A stretch of DNA of 64,000 nt from Halohasta litchfieldiae (GCF_002788215.1 NZ_CP024845.1:2232001-2296000); one strand, 5' to 3'. Numbered from the stretch's first letter, positions 48,473 to 57,301 are shown. Notes: generated by a model not told the origin, from the sequence alone. Numbers and translations: made by a program.

Positions 48473-49540
48473 ATGCAAGCAGTACTCCTTGAGAGCTTCC
48501 AAGAACCGTTGACGGTCCAAGACGTCGACCGACCGGACCCCGACCCTGACGGCGCTGTCGCCGAGGTCATCGGCTGTGGTGTCTGTCGCTCGGACTGGCA
48601 TTGCTGGCAGGGCGATTGGGACTGGTTCGGCTACCGCCCTGACCCACCACATGTCCTCGGTCACGAACCAACCGGTCGTATCGTCGCTACCGGCGAGGAC
48701 GTTGAGAGTATCGAAGAGGGACAAGAGGTCGCCATCCCGTTCAACTTCGCCTGTGGCAGCTGCGATATGTGTCGCAACGGCCGCGAGAACATCTGTGAGA
48801 ACCACATCGGCCTCGGGTTTATGAATCAGGCTCCCGGCGCGTTCGCCGAAGAAGTCCACATCCCCAACGCCGACATCAATGCGATCCCGCTGCCCGACAG
48901 CATCGATGCCGAGGCCGCCGCCGGCTGTGGCTGTCGGTTCATGACTTCATTCCACGCGATGGCCCACAGAGCCCCGGTTAGCGCAGGTGACGACGTCGTC
49001 ATCCACGGCTGTGGCGGGATCGGCCTCTCGGCGGTCCACATCGCCAACGCACTCGGTGGGAACGTCATCGGCGTCGACCTGATGGACGAGAAACTGGACA
49101 AGGCCGAGGAACTCGGTGCTGTCGACACTGTCAACGCTAGGGAGGTCGACGATGCCGCGGCCGAGGTCCACGATATCACCAACGGTGGCGCGGACGTCTC
49201 GGCCGATGCGTTGGGTATTGCAACCACCTGCCGGAACGCGGTGAACAGTCTCCGAAAGGGTGGCACCCACGTCCAGATCGGGCTGACCACCTCCGAAGAG
49301 GAGGGGATGGTGTCGCTACCGACCGACGAAATCGTCGCCAAGGAAATCGAGTTTAAGGGCTCGCTCGGCCTCCAGCCCTCCCGCTACAGCGAGATGCTGG
49401 ATATGATCGAATCCGGTAAACTCGATCCGACGACGCTTGTCGAGAAGAAGATCGACATCCACAGTGTGCCGGACGAATTGGCTGCCATGAGCGACTACGA
49501 TACGCTCGGGATTCCGGTTTGCAACGAGTTCAGTAGCTAA
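48473..49540 (+). CDS. zinc-dependent alcohol dehydrogenase
   Basis: This is a 355-residue medium-chain dehydrogenase. Catalytic zinc ligands are in GCGVCRSDWH and LGHEPTG; a structural zinc site is CGSCDMCRNGRENIC. The NAD loop reads VVIHGCGGIGLSAVHIA. I take the ATG at 48473, preceded by a TATA-like element around 48440, giving an almost leaderless mRNA; a TTG six codons earlier is less likely. The partner aldehyde dehydrogenase is divergent, with about 150 bp between them. Confidence 0.93.
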   Translation: MQAVLLESFQEPLTVQDVDRPDPDPDGAVAEVIGCGVCRSDWHCWQGDWDWFGYRPDPPHVLGHEPTGRIVATGEDVESIEEGQEVAIPFNFACGSCDMCRNGRENICENHIGLGFMNQAPGAFAEEVHIPNADINAIPLPDSIDAEAAAGCGCRFMTSFHAMAHRAPVSAGDDVVIHGCGGIGLSAVHIANALGGNVIGVDLMDEKLDKAEELGAVDTVNAREVDDAAAEVHDITNGGADVSADALGIATTCRNAVNSLRKGGTHVQIGLTTSEEEGMVSLPTDEIVAKEIEFKGSLGLQPSRYSEMLDMIESGKLDPTTLVEKKIDIHSVPDELAAMSDYDTLGIPVCNEFSS

Positions 49541-49618
49541 GTGGGCGGCCCGTCGACCCCACTCGGAGCCGCTGTTTATAGCTGCCGCGTGGGCCACGTG
49601 ACGGACAGAGCGGCACTC

Positions 49619-49864
49619 TCAGCCACCATGTTTTCGGTACCAGACACGCTCGCCAACCGGCGACTCGCTGTCGTCGATAGCTAACCGACTGAGAAACAGG
49701 TCCCGAATCGCGAGCGTCACAGTGAGTTCGACCGCTTCGCCGTCAGTGTCTCTGACCGTGACAATGCAGTGTCCATCCCGCTGGTCGACCGATTCGACGG
49801 TTCCTGTCGACCAGCGGTCGATATCGTGGCTCGGTTTCCGAGCATGGAGTCGGTCATGGTTCAT
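49619..49864 (-). CDS. small conserved haloarchaeal protein
   Basis: This is an 81-residue protein, probably a small beta barrel (GTVESVDQRDGHCIVTV then AVELTVTLAIRDLFLSRL) with a terminal GERVWYRKHGG. I recognise the type from haloarchaeal genomes but cannot give a family with certainty. It has native base composition and is a single gene. Confidence 0.6.
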   Translation of the reverse strand: MNHDRLHARKPSHDIDRWSTGTVESVDQRDGHCIVTVRDTDGEAVELTVTLAIRDLFLSRLAIDDSESPVGERVWYRKHGG

Positions 49865-50028
49865 ACGAGCAGAACTGTTGCAGTGGTGCTTTCGCTTTCG
49901 ATTACAACTGTCCGGCAGCCTCGACAGTTATGTAGCTATCCGACGGTGACACTTTTGACGAAGTTCCGCGCCTTATCGGTTAGTCGTCCCAGTGCATTGA
50001 CGAGATGGTAAGAAATTGGAGTTGGACG

Positions 50029-50181
50029 TTAGCGAACACTGAGGACACACATTTGTCTGTCTAGGGGATTTAGCGATTTCGCTCGCAAGTTCTGAACCTT
50101 CTTTTTGACAGCGGCGACGATTTCGTTGACATCGTTCGGAAAACAGGAGTCGCCATAGCTAATACGCTCCTGAGGTACTGC
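50029..50181 (-). pseudogene. possible gene remnant upstream of aglF
   Basis: In an otherwise empty 400-bp gap (49865-50267) one minus-strand frame has protein-like composition (ISYGDSCFPNDVNEIVAAVKKKV) and ends at a stop at 50029. It has no start codon in frame. It may be the tail of a lost gene. The rest of the gap shows only promoter-like AT-rich sequence before aglF. Confidence 0.25.
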
Positions 50182-50236
50182 TCAGAGATCCGTATGAGTC
50201 TCATTATGGTATAAAAAATGTCATTTTCATAAGAAA

Positions 50237-50247
50237 GTCTTTATGTG
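50237..50247 (+). promoter_or_regulatory. likely aglF TATA element
   Basis: An AT-rich stretch containing CTTTATGTG lies about 25-30 bp before the aglF ATG at 50268. This spacing implies a leaderless transcript, common in haloarchaea. Confidence 0.45.
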
Positions 50248-50267
50248 CTGATTTGTTCGCTACGACC

Positions 50268-51014
50268 ATGCAAGCAGTTGTACTCGCTGCAGGGAAGGGC
50301 ACGCGGCTGCGGCCGCTGACCGATGACAAACCAAAGGGGATGGTCGAAGTCGACGGCAAACCAATCCTCTCCCACTGTTTCGACCAACTCGTCGACCTCG
50401 GCACGGACGAGCTTGTTGTGGTCGTCGGCTATCTCAAAGAAGAGATCATCGACCACTATGGTGACGAGTACGAGGGAATTCCAATTACTTACGCCCACCA
50501 GCGCGAACAAAAGGGATTAGCTCACGCCTTGTTGACCGTCGAGGAGTACATTGACGACCACTTCATGCTGATTCTCGGTGACAATGTCTTTGAGGCGAAC
50601 TTGGCTGACGTTGTTCGGAGGCAGCAAGAAGACCGTGCAGACGCAGCGTTCCTAGTTGAGGAGGTCGACTGGGAAGAGGCCTCCCGCTACGGTGTCTGCG
50701 ACACCAACAAGTACGGCGAGATCACCGATGTCGTCGAGAAACCCGAAGAGCCACCATCGAACCTCGTGATGACCGGCTTCTATACGTTTACGCCAGCGAT
50801 CTTCCATGCGTGCCATCTGGTCCAGCCGTCGAATCGTGACGAGTACGAGATCAGCGAAGCAATTGATCTGTTGATTCAGAGTGGACGAACAATTGATGCG
50901 ATTGGGCTTGAGGGATGGCGGATGGATATCGGCTATCCAGAAGATCGGGACGAGGCCGAGCGACGGTTACAAGATGGGCATGAATCCGAACCGGTAGCGT
51001 CTGCTGACAACTGA
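50268..51014 (+). CDS. aglF: UTP-glucose-1-phosphate uridylyltransferase, N-glycosylation (AglF)
   Basis: This is a 248-residue sugar nucleotidyltransferase. MQAVVLAAGKGTRLRPLT is the nucleotide-binding start, KPKGMVEVDGKPI follows with the catalytic lysine, and MLILGDNVF carries the metal Asp. It is nearly identical in pattern to Haloferax AglF, which makes the UDP-sugar precursor for the hexuronic acid of the S-layer N-glycan. The start is the ATG at 50268, five codons inside a longer frame. No other agl gene is adjacent. Confidence 0.88.
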   Translation: MQAVVLAAGKGTRLRPLTDDKPKGMVEVDGKPILSHCFDQLVDLGTDELVVVVGYLKEEIIDHYGDEYEGIPITYAHQREQKGLAHALLTVEEYIDDHFMLILGDNVFEANLADVVRRQQEDRADAAFLVEEVDWEEASRYGVCDTNKYGEITDVVEKPEEPPSNLVMTGFYTFTPAIFHACHLVQPSNRDEYEISEAIDLLIQSGRTIDAIGLEGWRMDIGYPEDRDEAERRLQDGHESEPVASADN

Positions 51015-51169
51015 GGGTTTTTCGAGGTCTCGCTTTTGTTGTTATTTGATAGACTCACGAACAATAGTTTGGAGAGATATTTTCACTGCTATTCAGCAAC
51101 TTCGGAAGGTCCGAAAGGATGTCGTAGAGTTGATCTTCGGCCGGGATTCAAAATGTGAATTACTGACTG

Positions 51170-52753
51170 TTAGTCGGTTTCGGTTGTCTCCTCGACTGAT
51201 TTGTATTGATAGAGTGGCCCATCTGGCTTGTATCCGGGCACATATGTGAAGTGGTTGTTTGGTTTATTATAGAATATTATAGGTAGCATACTCCGTGATT
51301 CCCGAAGTGCCCCTGCATATCTGTACGTATCTATATCATACTGTATATCAAGCATATCTGGGGCTGGTAGTGATCCTCGATAGAGGTCTTCAAGTTTGAG
51401 TACTCTAACTTCCCATGTGCGTGCAATTTCTATAGCCCGTTCAGTGAGATGAGTTGTATGGCAAAGCAACGGCATTGCTTTGCACGTGTATGCCAACATA
51501 CAGAGTCGGAAAATTACATCCGGTGTGATTGGTCGACTCTCCCAGTCTTTGCATTCAGCAACAATCCAGTCTGTTGGGTCATTTTGTTTTTTGCGGCGAG
51601 CTGCTACAACGTCAATCTCAACGCAGTAGACGTTTTCCCGTATGTCTGTATTGTATCCCCATCGAACTAACGCGTTGCTGAGTTGGTACTCTAGCCATCG
51701 TCCATCACCGTTACCACGCCCCTCCGTGTATTCGCGAGGTGGTACGTACGAACCTCTATCATAGTCATCTACATCTGGTATTGGAGGTGTCAATAATGAA
51801 AAAAGATCGTCAATAGTTCGTTGTGCAGGAATGAACGAGTACACTTTTTGACTGCTTACGTCTATACTTGGTTCGTCACATACTGTGTCTGCTAACTGTT
51901 TGAGTTCAGCTTGGATTTGTTCAAGAATCGTTGGATACTCTATTGTATTGACGTCTGCTTGTTGAGCCGATGGTACCGGTGTAGCATCCGGTTCTGGATC
52001 ACAGAGCACACTATAAGCTTTAAGCAACGGTGTTTGCAGTGATTGAAGCTTATGTAGTGCTGCTTTTGTTACGTCCTTAGACAGCTGTTTGTCATCCTTG
52101 ATTTTCTCAGTAAGTGCCGCAACTGTGTGGATTAGTGGCTCAAGTGAACTATAATCCGATTCAATGACTGTCTCTTTGCTTTTATCTGTATTTGACTTGG
52201 TCTGATTATCAATGATTTCGTATTGCCGATGAGGGCCAGATCGAAGTCGTATCTTCACAACCGAGGGCTCGTCTTCGTTTATAATCTCTTGTATAACACA
52301 TGATAAGCGATCGTCGTACTGGTTGAGCCCTGATTCTGGAATTCGAAGCTCTTTGCTACTGCTGTGCGTGTCGACAACAAGAAACCCACTGTAGCCCAAA
52401 AGATAGGGTGGTAATTTAACACCTTTTGAATTGATTTTGAGCGTTTCTTTGGCATGCTGTAAACCAGTCACTGTTTGCAATGTCCCGAGAGAATTTATTA
52501 TTGCAGCCGTAGTTAGCTCTGAGACCGTAATCTCTTCGTGGCTCGCATCTGGTACTAACAGTAGTGTTCTGTCTTCTGTCTCAATACGTCTCGCTGCTGA
52601 ATTGTGGTGATAGTCGACTATCTCACCTTGTACTCGGTGAGTTTCGTTCGATGTAGAAGACCAACTGATTTCAATTTGGGACTCTGGTGGCAGTATCTGT
52701 AGTTTTGATGTGAGTATCTCAACTGATTCACCGTTCGCTGTATCATCTACCAT
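51170..52753 (-). CDS. protein with C-terminal PD-(D/E)XK nuclease domain
   Basis: This is a 527-residue protein of an unrecognised family. The last 180 residues hold a restriction-endonuclease-like core: E355 in WLEYQLSNAL, D381 in VEIDVVAARR, and E400-x-K402 in VAECKDW, then a helix and a RVLKLEDLY strand. This is the metal-binding set of Mrr/Holliday-junction-type nucleases. The first 340 residues are beta-rich, then helical (about 200-300). Base composition is clearly AT-richer than the core genes, which suggests horizontal transfer. It stands alone with no methylase. A role in DNA defence or element biology is inference. Confidence 0.7.
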   Translation of the reverse strand: MVDDTANGESVEILTSKLQILPPESQIEISWSSTSNETHRVQGEIVDYHHNSAARRIETEDRTLLLVPDASHEEITVSELTTAAIINSLGTLQTVTGLQHAKETLKINSKGVKLPPYLLGYSGFLVVDTHSSSKELRIPESGLNQYDDRLSCVIQEIINEDEPSVVKIRLRSGPHRQYEIIDNQTKSNTDKSKETVIESDYSSLEPLIHTVAALTEKIKDDKQLSKDVTKAALHKLQSLQTPLLKAYSVLCDPEPDATPVPSAQQADVNTIEYPTILEQIQAELKQLADTVCDEPSIDVSSQKVYSFIPAQRTIDDLFSLLTPPIPDVDDYDRGSYVPPREYTEGRGNGDGRWLEYQLSNALVRWGYNTDIRENVYCVEIDVVAARRKKQNDPTDWIVAECKDWESRPITPDVIFRLCMLAYTCKAMPLLCHTTHLTERAIEIARTWEVRVLKLEDLYRGSLPAPDMLDIQYDIDTYRYAGALRESRSMLPIIFYNKPNNHFTYVPGYKPDGPLYQYKSVEETTETD

Positions 52754-53049
52754 CGGCTACTTTTCACTTACTACCTCGTTATTTGCAGTGTGTACAGTAT
52801 TTTGATTCAATAAATCCCAAGAAGTGTTTAGAGTTTGAATATGAGTATTTCAAACGATGTATGTCATTTTATATTATTTCTCAAAGTGTCTGGTCGACCG
52901 ATCAAACGGTTAGTTGCAGTGGGTGCAGTATTCACTGAGTATGCATTTGATCTGACTTAATAGCTGTCGTAAACGGCGCTCATTGTCGATCAGGCAGTCT
53001 CTCTCAGCAGCCGCCGTACCGCGGTTCATTCCGTGGACGCAGACGCCTC

Positions 53050-53145
53050 CCGCCCTGCCCAACACCGCACCGAAGTTCCTTTTCGGCGACTGCAACCGTC
53101 TTCGCCCCGCCCCGTACCAAAGTTCCTTTTTCCACAACTGCAACC
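53050..53145. repeat. tandem intergenic repeat, two copies
   Basis: Two imperfect copies of a unit of about 45 bp stand next to each other. The common part reads ACCRAAGTTCCTTTT...ACTGCAACC at 53069-53097 and 53116-53145, each preceded by a C-rich tract. The surrounding 52754-53320 contains no convincing gene. I have the impression that such units recur in haloarchaeal intergenic DNA, but this needs a search. Confidence 0.6.
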
Positions 53146-53320
53146 ACCTACAGCACTGCACGTGGTTGGGTGCTGTCGACGGTTGCTCAGTGGAGGTTCA
53201 ACTCTTGTTTTGCGAGTTCAAACCTAATAGGAGGATCTCACTCATATCTGATAGCGGTAGCATGCAAGGTATAGAACGGAAGTAAAGCGACAAAAATCAC
53301 GGTGAAGACTGTCACGGCAG

Positions 53321-53413
53321 CTATTCGTGTTCGAGTGCATCGTAGATCTCTCGATTGCTGTCGCGGTCAGCCGCCGCAACTTGCCGAACAAGTTCCCGAC
53401 GATTATCACTCAT
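53321..53413 (-). CDS. possible 30-residue small protein
   Basis: A short frame with native composition (MSDNRRELVRQVAAADRDSN, then REIYDALEHE) lies next to the IS200/IS605 right end. It may be a real small protein or the 5' piece of a gene cut by the insertion. It is not recognised. Confidence 0.35.
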   Translation of the reverse strand: MSDNRRELVRQVAAADRDSNREIYDALEHE

Positions 53414-53447
53414 CACCTCGTCGAGTGGCGAAGTGAACTACCCTACC

Positions 53448-54692
53448 CTACTCGCCTACGGCTGACACCGTTGGCTCCTTGAGGGTAGGGCTTCCTGCTT
53501 CCAAGACGCGCTTTGCAGGAACCGTAGTGGTTCCCGTAGGGAACGCAGTCTCCACAGACGTTGATTCGGAGCGTCCCACTCCTATGTGTTTTGCACCGCG
53601 AGAAAGGATGTTCCACGCCGCATTCGCGTCCCTGTCCGCCTCAAACCCGCAGGCGGGACAGGAGTGTTCACGGACCCACAACGGCTTGTCCGTCGAAACG
53701 CCGCAAGACGCGCATTCCTTGGTAGTCCCTCTCGGGTTGACCGCCACGAAGTGCGTTCCTTCGCGCTCGCACTTGTACTCAAGTAGCGAGAGGAACGTCC
53801 GCCACGCGGCAGACGCCGTGTTGCGGCTGTTCGACGGTGATTCGATCATCCCCTTGACGTTCAGGTCTTCGACCGCCACGAGGTCGTACTCCCGAGCGTA
53901 GTAGGCAGAAAGTTTGTGCAGGAAGTCGCGGCGTTTTCGTCGGAGGTCGGCATGACACTCCGCAACCTGACGTCGTTGCTTCTCGTAGTTGTTCGATCCG
54001 TGCTGTTTGCGCGAGAGTTTCCGTTGCTCCCGCTTCAACCGCTCGCGTTCGTCCAAAAGGTCGAGCGACCCGACCGCCGTTCCGTCGGTGTCGTGGGCGT
54101 ACGTGAGAATCCCCACATCGATGCCGACGCACTTCTTGGGATTCTCTGGTGGCTCAGGAGGTTCACGGTCCATTTGGACACCGAAGGTGGCGAACCACTC
54201 TCCCGTCGGTTCCTTCTTGACGGTGACTTGCTTGAGTTTCGCATCGTCGGGGATGGCGCGGTGGAGCCGTATCGGTATGTCCGCGAGTTTCGAGAGAGAC
54301 AGCACAGTCTGACCGCCCTTCTTGTCGAGCTTGAAGCCAGACTGACTGTAGGTGAAACTGCGGAACTCCCGTGGCGGCTTCCACTTGAGTTGACCGACGC
54401 CGTAGCCCTTGTCCTTGAGCTTGGAGAGACCTTTGAGGTTATCGAACAGACGTTCTACAACAGTTTGGAGAACCTTCGAGTAGACGTCCGAGAGGCTGTC
54501 CCACCACTGTTTGAGGTCGGGGAGCTCCGACCGAAGCGTGGTCATGGAGGGTAGTTCGTCGTGTTCGTCTTGGTACTCGTTGAGGCGGTAGAGCGTGTGG
54601 TTGTACAGTTGCCGACAAATATCGCGGTGGCGGTCTAACTCCTCGCGGTGGGCGTCGGACGGCTCAAGCCGATACTTGTAGGCGTAGTACAT
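53448..54692 (-). CDS. tnpB: TnpB RNA-guided endonuclease of the IS200/IS605 element
   Basis: This is a 414-residue full-length TnpB. RuvC residues are D192 (GIDVGI), E275 (AVEDLNVKGM) and D355 (DRDANAAWNIL). A zinc finger (C327, C330, C345, C348) sits in the RuvC insertion. TnpB proteins use an RNA (omega RNA) made from the element's end to cut DNA at vacated sites. Here that RNA should derive from the overlapping 3' end of tnpB near 53440-53600. It starts 1 bp after tnpA. Confidence 0.92.
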   Translation of the reverse strand: MYYAYKYRLEPSDAHREELDRHRDICRQLYNHTLYRLNEYQDEHDELPSMTTLRSELPDLKQWWDSLSDVYSKVLQTVVERLFDNLKGLSKLKDKGYGVGQLKWKPPREFRSFTYSQSGFKLDKKGGQTVLSLSKLADIPIRLHRAIPDDAKLKQVTVKKEPTGEWFATFGVQMDREPPEPPENPKKCVGIDVGILTYAHDTDGTAVGSLDLLDERERLKREQRKLSRKQHGSNNYEKQRRQVAECHADLRRKRRDFLHKLSAYYAREYDLVAVEDLNVKGMIESPSNSRNTASAAWRTFLSLLEYKCEREGTHFVAVNPRGTTKECASCGVSTDKPLWVREHSCPACGFEADRDANAAWNILSRGAKHIGVGRSESTSVETAFPTGTTTVPAKRVLEAGSPTLKEPTVSAVGE

Positions 54693-54693
54693 T

Positions 54694-55107
54694 CTACTCG
54701 CGTTGATTATCGACGTACTGTTTCAGCATATCCAGCGACACCTGACCCGTTGAGATGAGGCAGTACGAATCGTTCCAGAACGAGTCACCCCACAGGTCGG
54801 TTTTCAGTTCGTCTGCGTACTCATTTCGGATACGGCGGGCGGTCGCGCCCTTGACTGTGTTGATGAACTTCACGAGGTCTGTGGTGGGTTTCGCTCGAAA
54901 CAGGATGTGTACGTGGTCGTCCTCGCCGTCGAGGTTGGTCAGTTCGACACCGTAATTGTCCGCGAACCCGCAGATGATCTCGTGAATGAATTGGGTTCGC
55001 TCCTCGGTTAGCACTCCGCGCCGATACTTCGTGGTGAGTATCAGGTGGTAGTGGAGCGAATACATCGAATGCGAACCTGAATCGAGGTCGTATTCTATTG
55101 GGTTCAC
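54694..55107 (-). CDS. tnpA: Y1 HUH transposase TnpA (IS200/IS605)
   Basis: This is a 137-residue single-strand transposase. The HUH motif is H65-V-H67 in DDHVHILF. The catalytic tyrosine is Y131 and the metal-ligand glutamine Q135 in LKQYVDNQ. A second possible start is M15 (MYSLHYHL), closer to the usual family start. It cuts and rejoins the element at its hairpin ends. All active-site residues are present, so the element could be active. Confidence 0.92.
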   Translation of the reverse strand: MNPIEYDLDSGSHSMYSLHYHLILTTKYRRGVLTEERTQFIHEIICGFADNYGVELTNLDGEDDHVHILFRAKPTTDLVKFINTVKGATARRIRNEYADELKTDLWGDSFWNDSYCLISTGQVSLDMLKQYVDNQRE

Positions 55108-55306
55108 TCAATAAGAGGCCACCCCAATCAAAGAACATTGCGGTTGCGTGGGTCTGTGGGATTTCAACAGAACAGTGTACGAACAGATGATGACGGCACT
55201 GTATCCCCTCCCTGCTCGCGCCTACGGCACTCGCTGAGGAAGGGGGCTTAGCACCTGTATTCAGCTAATCACTGCGTCCGGTAGGTTACAATGAGAGAGA
55301 CGCGCT

Positions 55307-55687
55307 CTATTTTTCTCTGTCACCTCGGAGTTGTTGTTGCTGTGCAGTTCCAAGCCAGTAGCCTGCCGAAAGCAGTACCTCCAGTGAGACTCCGAATGCA
55401 GGCCCTGCAGTGAGTCGGTCGCCGTCCTGTTCAAGTAGTCCCGAAGCCGTCAGCTGCGGGAGGTGGCTTCGTTTGAGATTCGTTCGGAGGTTGGTAACCT
55501 CACGTGTCGGTGCCTTTGTCGGGCTCACGCCTTGTTCGAGTGCATAGAGCGTACTTGCCGCAGTTCGTAAATCGACACCGTGGCCGCCTCCAGCCGCGAC
55601 AAGCAGCATGATTGCACGGCGGCGTGGATGGCTCAGTTGGACGAACACGTCGTCGACGCGCTCGGGTGTTCGATCCTCAGCTGTCAT
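55307..55687 (-). CDS. winged-helix regulator, DUF7344-like
   Basis: This is a 126-residue protein. Residues 13-95 look like an ArsR-type winged helix (VFVQLSHPRRRAIMLLV at the start, then TNLRTNLKRSHLPQLTASGLLEQDGDRL), as in the haloarchaeal DUF7344 domain. It overlaps the small upstream gene by 4 bp. The tail is hydrophilic. It probably binds DNA; the palindrome at 55888-55907 just upstream of the operon is a candidate site. Confidence 0.72.
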   Translation of the reverse strand: MTAEDRTPERVDDVFVQLSHPRRRAIMLLVAAGGGHGVDLRTAASTLYALEQGVSPTKAPTREVTNLRTNLKRSHLPQLTASGLLEQDGDRLTAGPAFGVSLEVLLSAGYWLGTAQQQQLRGDREK

Positions 55688-55878
55688 AGGTCGACCTCCT
55701 GGTGAATCGAGATCTTACTGAGTGCTTGGCGGTCGACCATTCGCCACAGACAGCCAGTCCATTCGTATTCGGTGCGCCAATACCCCGAGTCAGTGCGGCG
55801 GTGGTACCGGTACCGTCGTTTGGGTGCGTGTTCCGGCGTAGTTATTACGTCGAGAACTGTGTCAGTCTCTGTTGTCAT
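55684..55878 (-). CDS. small protein in operon with the winged-helix gene
   Basis: This is a 64-residue protein rich in aromatic and basic residues (HAPKRRYRYHRRTDSGYWRT in the middle). It is not recognised. Its stop overlaps the next gene's start (ATGA-type), so both are translated together. The TATA-like box lies only about 8 bp before this ATG, so the real start might be downstream. Confidence 0.5.
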   Translation of the reverse strand: MTTETDTVLDVITTPEHAPKRRYRYHRRTDSGYWRTEYEWTGCLWRMVDRQALSKISIHQEVDL

Positions 55879-55887
55879 GTGTATTTA

Positions 55888-55907
55888 TGCGATGCGAACA
55901 CATCGCA
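55888..55907. promoter_or_regulatory. palindrome at the promoter of the winged-helix operon
   Basis: A perfect inverted repeat TGCGATG-cgaaca-CATCGCA lies next to a TATA-like GTATTTAT (55881-55888). It is a likely operator, perhaps for the 126-residue regulator. Confidence 0.45.
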
Positions 55908-57301
55908 CCCATGTCAGAAGAAAAATGGCATACATGGACGTATTTCTGCCAAACAGCAGGTGTCTTTTGACAGGAACTGTTATCGGTTCTAGGCGATCGA
56001 GAGCATTTCTAGGCTAGCGAGTGGTAGACTAGAGATACTGACAGACCCGGCCTCCGGCCGGTATAAGGGAGATAGAGCTGAAAATACGTTAAGCAAAGCC
56101 CCTTCGGGGCGAATAGACACCCCCAGACGACGGGGTGAGGTCGGAGACCAATGTGTGTGGATCACGTCGACTGATGGTGGACCGTGTGGACACAAGATCT
56201 GTCGACGAACACGATATCGGTGTGATCTATGGTCTTTGTCTGTGTGTAGTTAGTCGTCGACTGTTCCTCTCTGAGTGCATGTTAGATATTTATTGGGCTA
56301 ATCTATGTCGCATGGTCGAACTGCTATGTCGACGGTTCTAGGGTACAACCAGCTATCGTCGACTCTCGATATGTTCTGTTGAGTGAGTCCATTCTGTGGT
56401 GGCCTATCTGTTTGCAGTTTCCCTACTGAGACTCCATCAGTCTGTACCGAACACGATTTGACATTACTGTCGACTGCCCCAATCTGTCGACGCTTGTGTC
56501 GCTGTAGGAAGACGCTCACGACGACCGTTGGTGTGTTGTCGTGGTCTCCTTGATGTCTCCATAGCTTGTCTTTTTGTCGGCCTTACGGCCTTGAGGGGTT
56601 CTCTGTCTCTCCCACTTGTTCTTCTTATACCGGACACAAAGCACGGTTGTCAGCGAACAATGCAGTCTTCTATGGATTCTATATGTTCTCTCGAGTGTGT
56701 TGATCACGTTTCGATTGCTGTCGTCGACAGCACTGGTGGGGTATCTGTGCGTCTCGAGAGATGTGTGTAGTGTGTCGAGATCCGTTGGTGTGGCACACAA
56801 CTCATCGTGCGACATCACCTAGTAGCCGCTGGCACACTGTGGTGTCGACAGATGGTGGGTCGGCGAGCAGTGGCGAGACAAACTGTCGGAGCGAATCTCT
56901 ATTGGACAGGTTTGCTGACAAAGGTGTCAGGAGCTGATACAGCGTCTGTCACGGCCGTTTATGATTTTGGATGATGAGTCAATATCACCGATGGTTGGCC
57001 ACCAAAACGGAAGATTGTGTACGGCAATGGCCAAGTTCCATATGCAAGATTCCCATTCGAAAGGCACCATTGTCGACGACCTCGCCGAGCATCTCGAGTC
57101 GACGTGGTCACTCCTCACCAAGTATCGGATCCGCGCTTGATAGTGATTGTTCGAGCGAACTTGGCTGATGAATGTCGATCGAAAGATGAATTCGGAACTG
57201 TGTCATCAATTTGTTTCGCTTACTCCACCGATTTGATTTATTGGTGAGTGACAGGTCTTTGGTGGGTGAAGAAATCAAGAAAGGCCACACCCCTATTGCT
57301 G
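55908..57301. other. 1.4 kb without convincing genes; hairpin block
   Basis: Several open frames of 60-100 codons cross this stretch, but their products are Cys/Ser/Arg-rich shadows. Three hairpins cluster at 56047-56061 (CCGGCC/GGCCGG), 56098-56110 (GCCCC/GGGGC) and 56118-56137 (CACCCC/GGGGTG). A TATA-like GTATAAG lies at 56061-56067. Codon-like composition appears briefly at 57027-57140. The block could hold a small RNA or be decayed mobile DNA. Confidence 0.4.

Larger units (their letters stand above)
53430..55255 (-). mobile_element. IS200/IS605-family element with tnpA and tnpB
   Basis: This is a complete element transcribed leftwards. The right end has a 9-bp perfect hairpin (CCCTACCCT at 53441-53449 and AGGGTAGGG at 53482-53490) over the tnpB stop codon. 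The left end has an imperfect hairpin at 55205-55246. Single-stranded hairpins at subterminal positions replace inverted repeats in this family. Exact cleavage points are not fixed. GTCGAC, frequent in host DNA, is absent inside. Confidence 0.85.

Noticed and set aside
56516-56818. 100-codon minus-strand frame in the gene-free stretch
   Set aside because: No motif, basic Thr/Ser-rich tail, and no promoter or neighbour support.
57027-57140. 37-codon plus-strand frame (MAKFHMQDSHSKGTIVDDLA...)
   Set aside because: Composition is native-like, but it is too short, has no family and no clear promoter; it could be a remnant.
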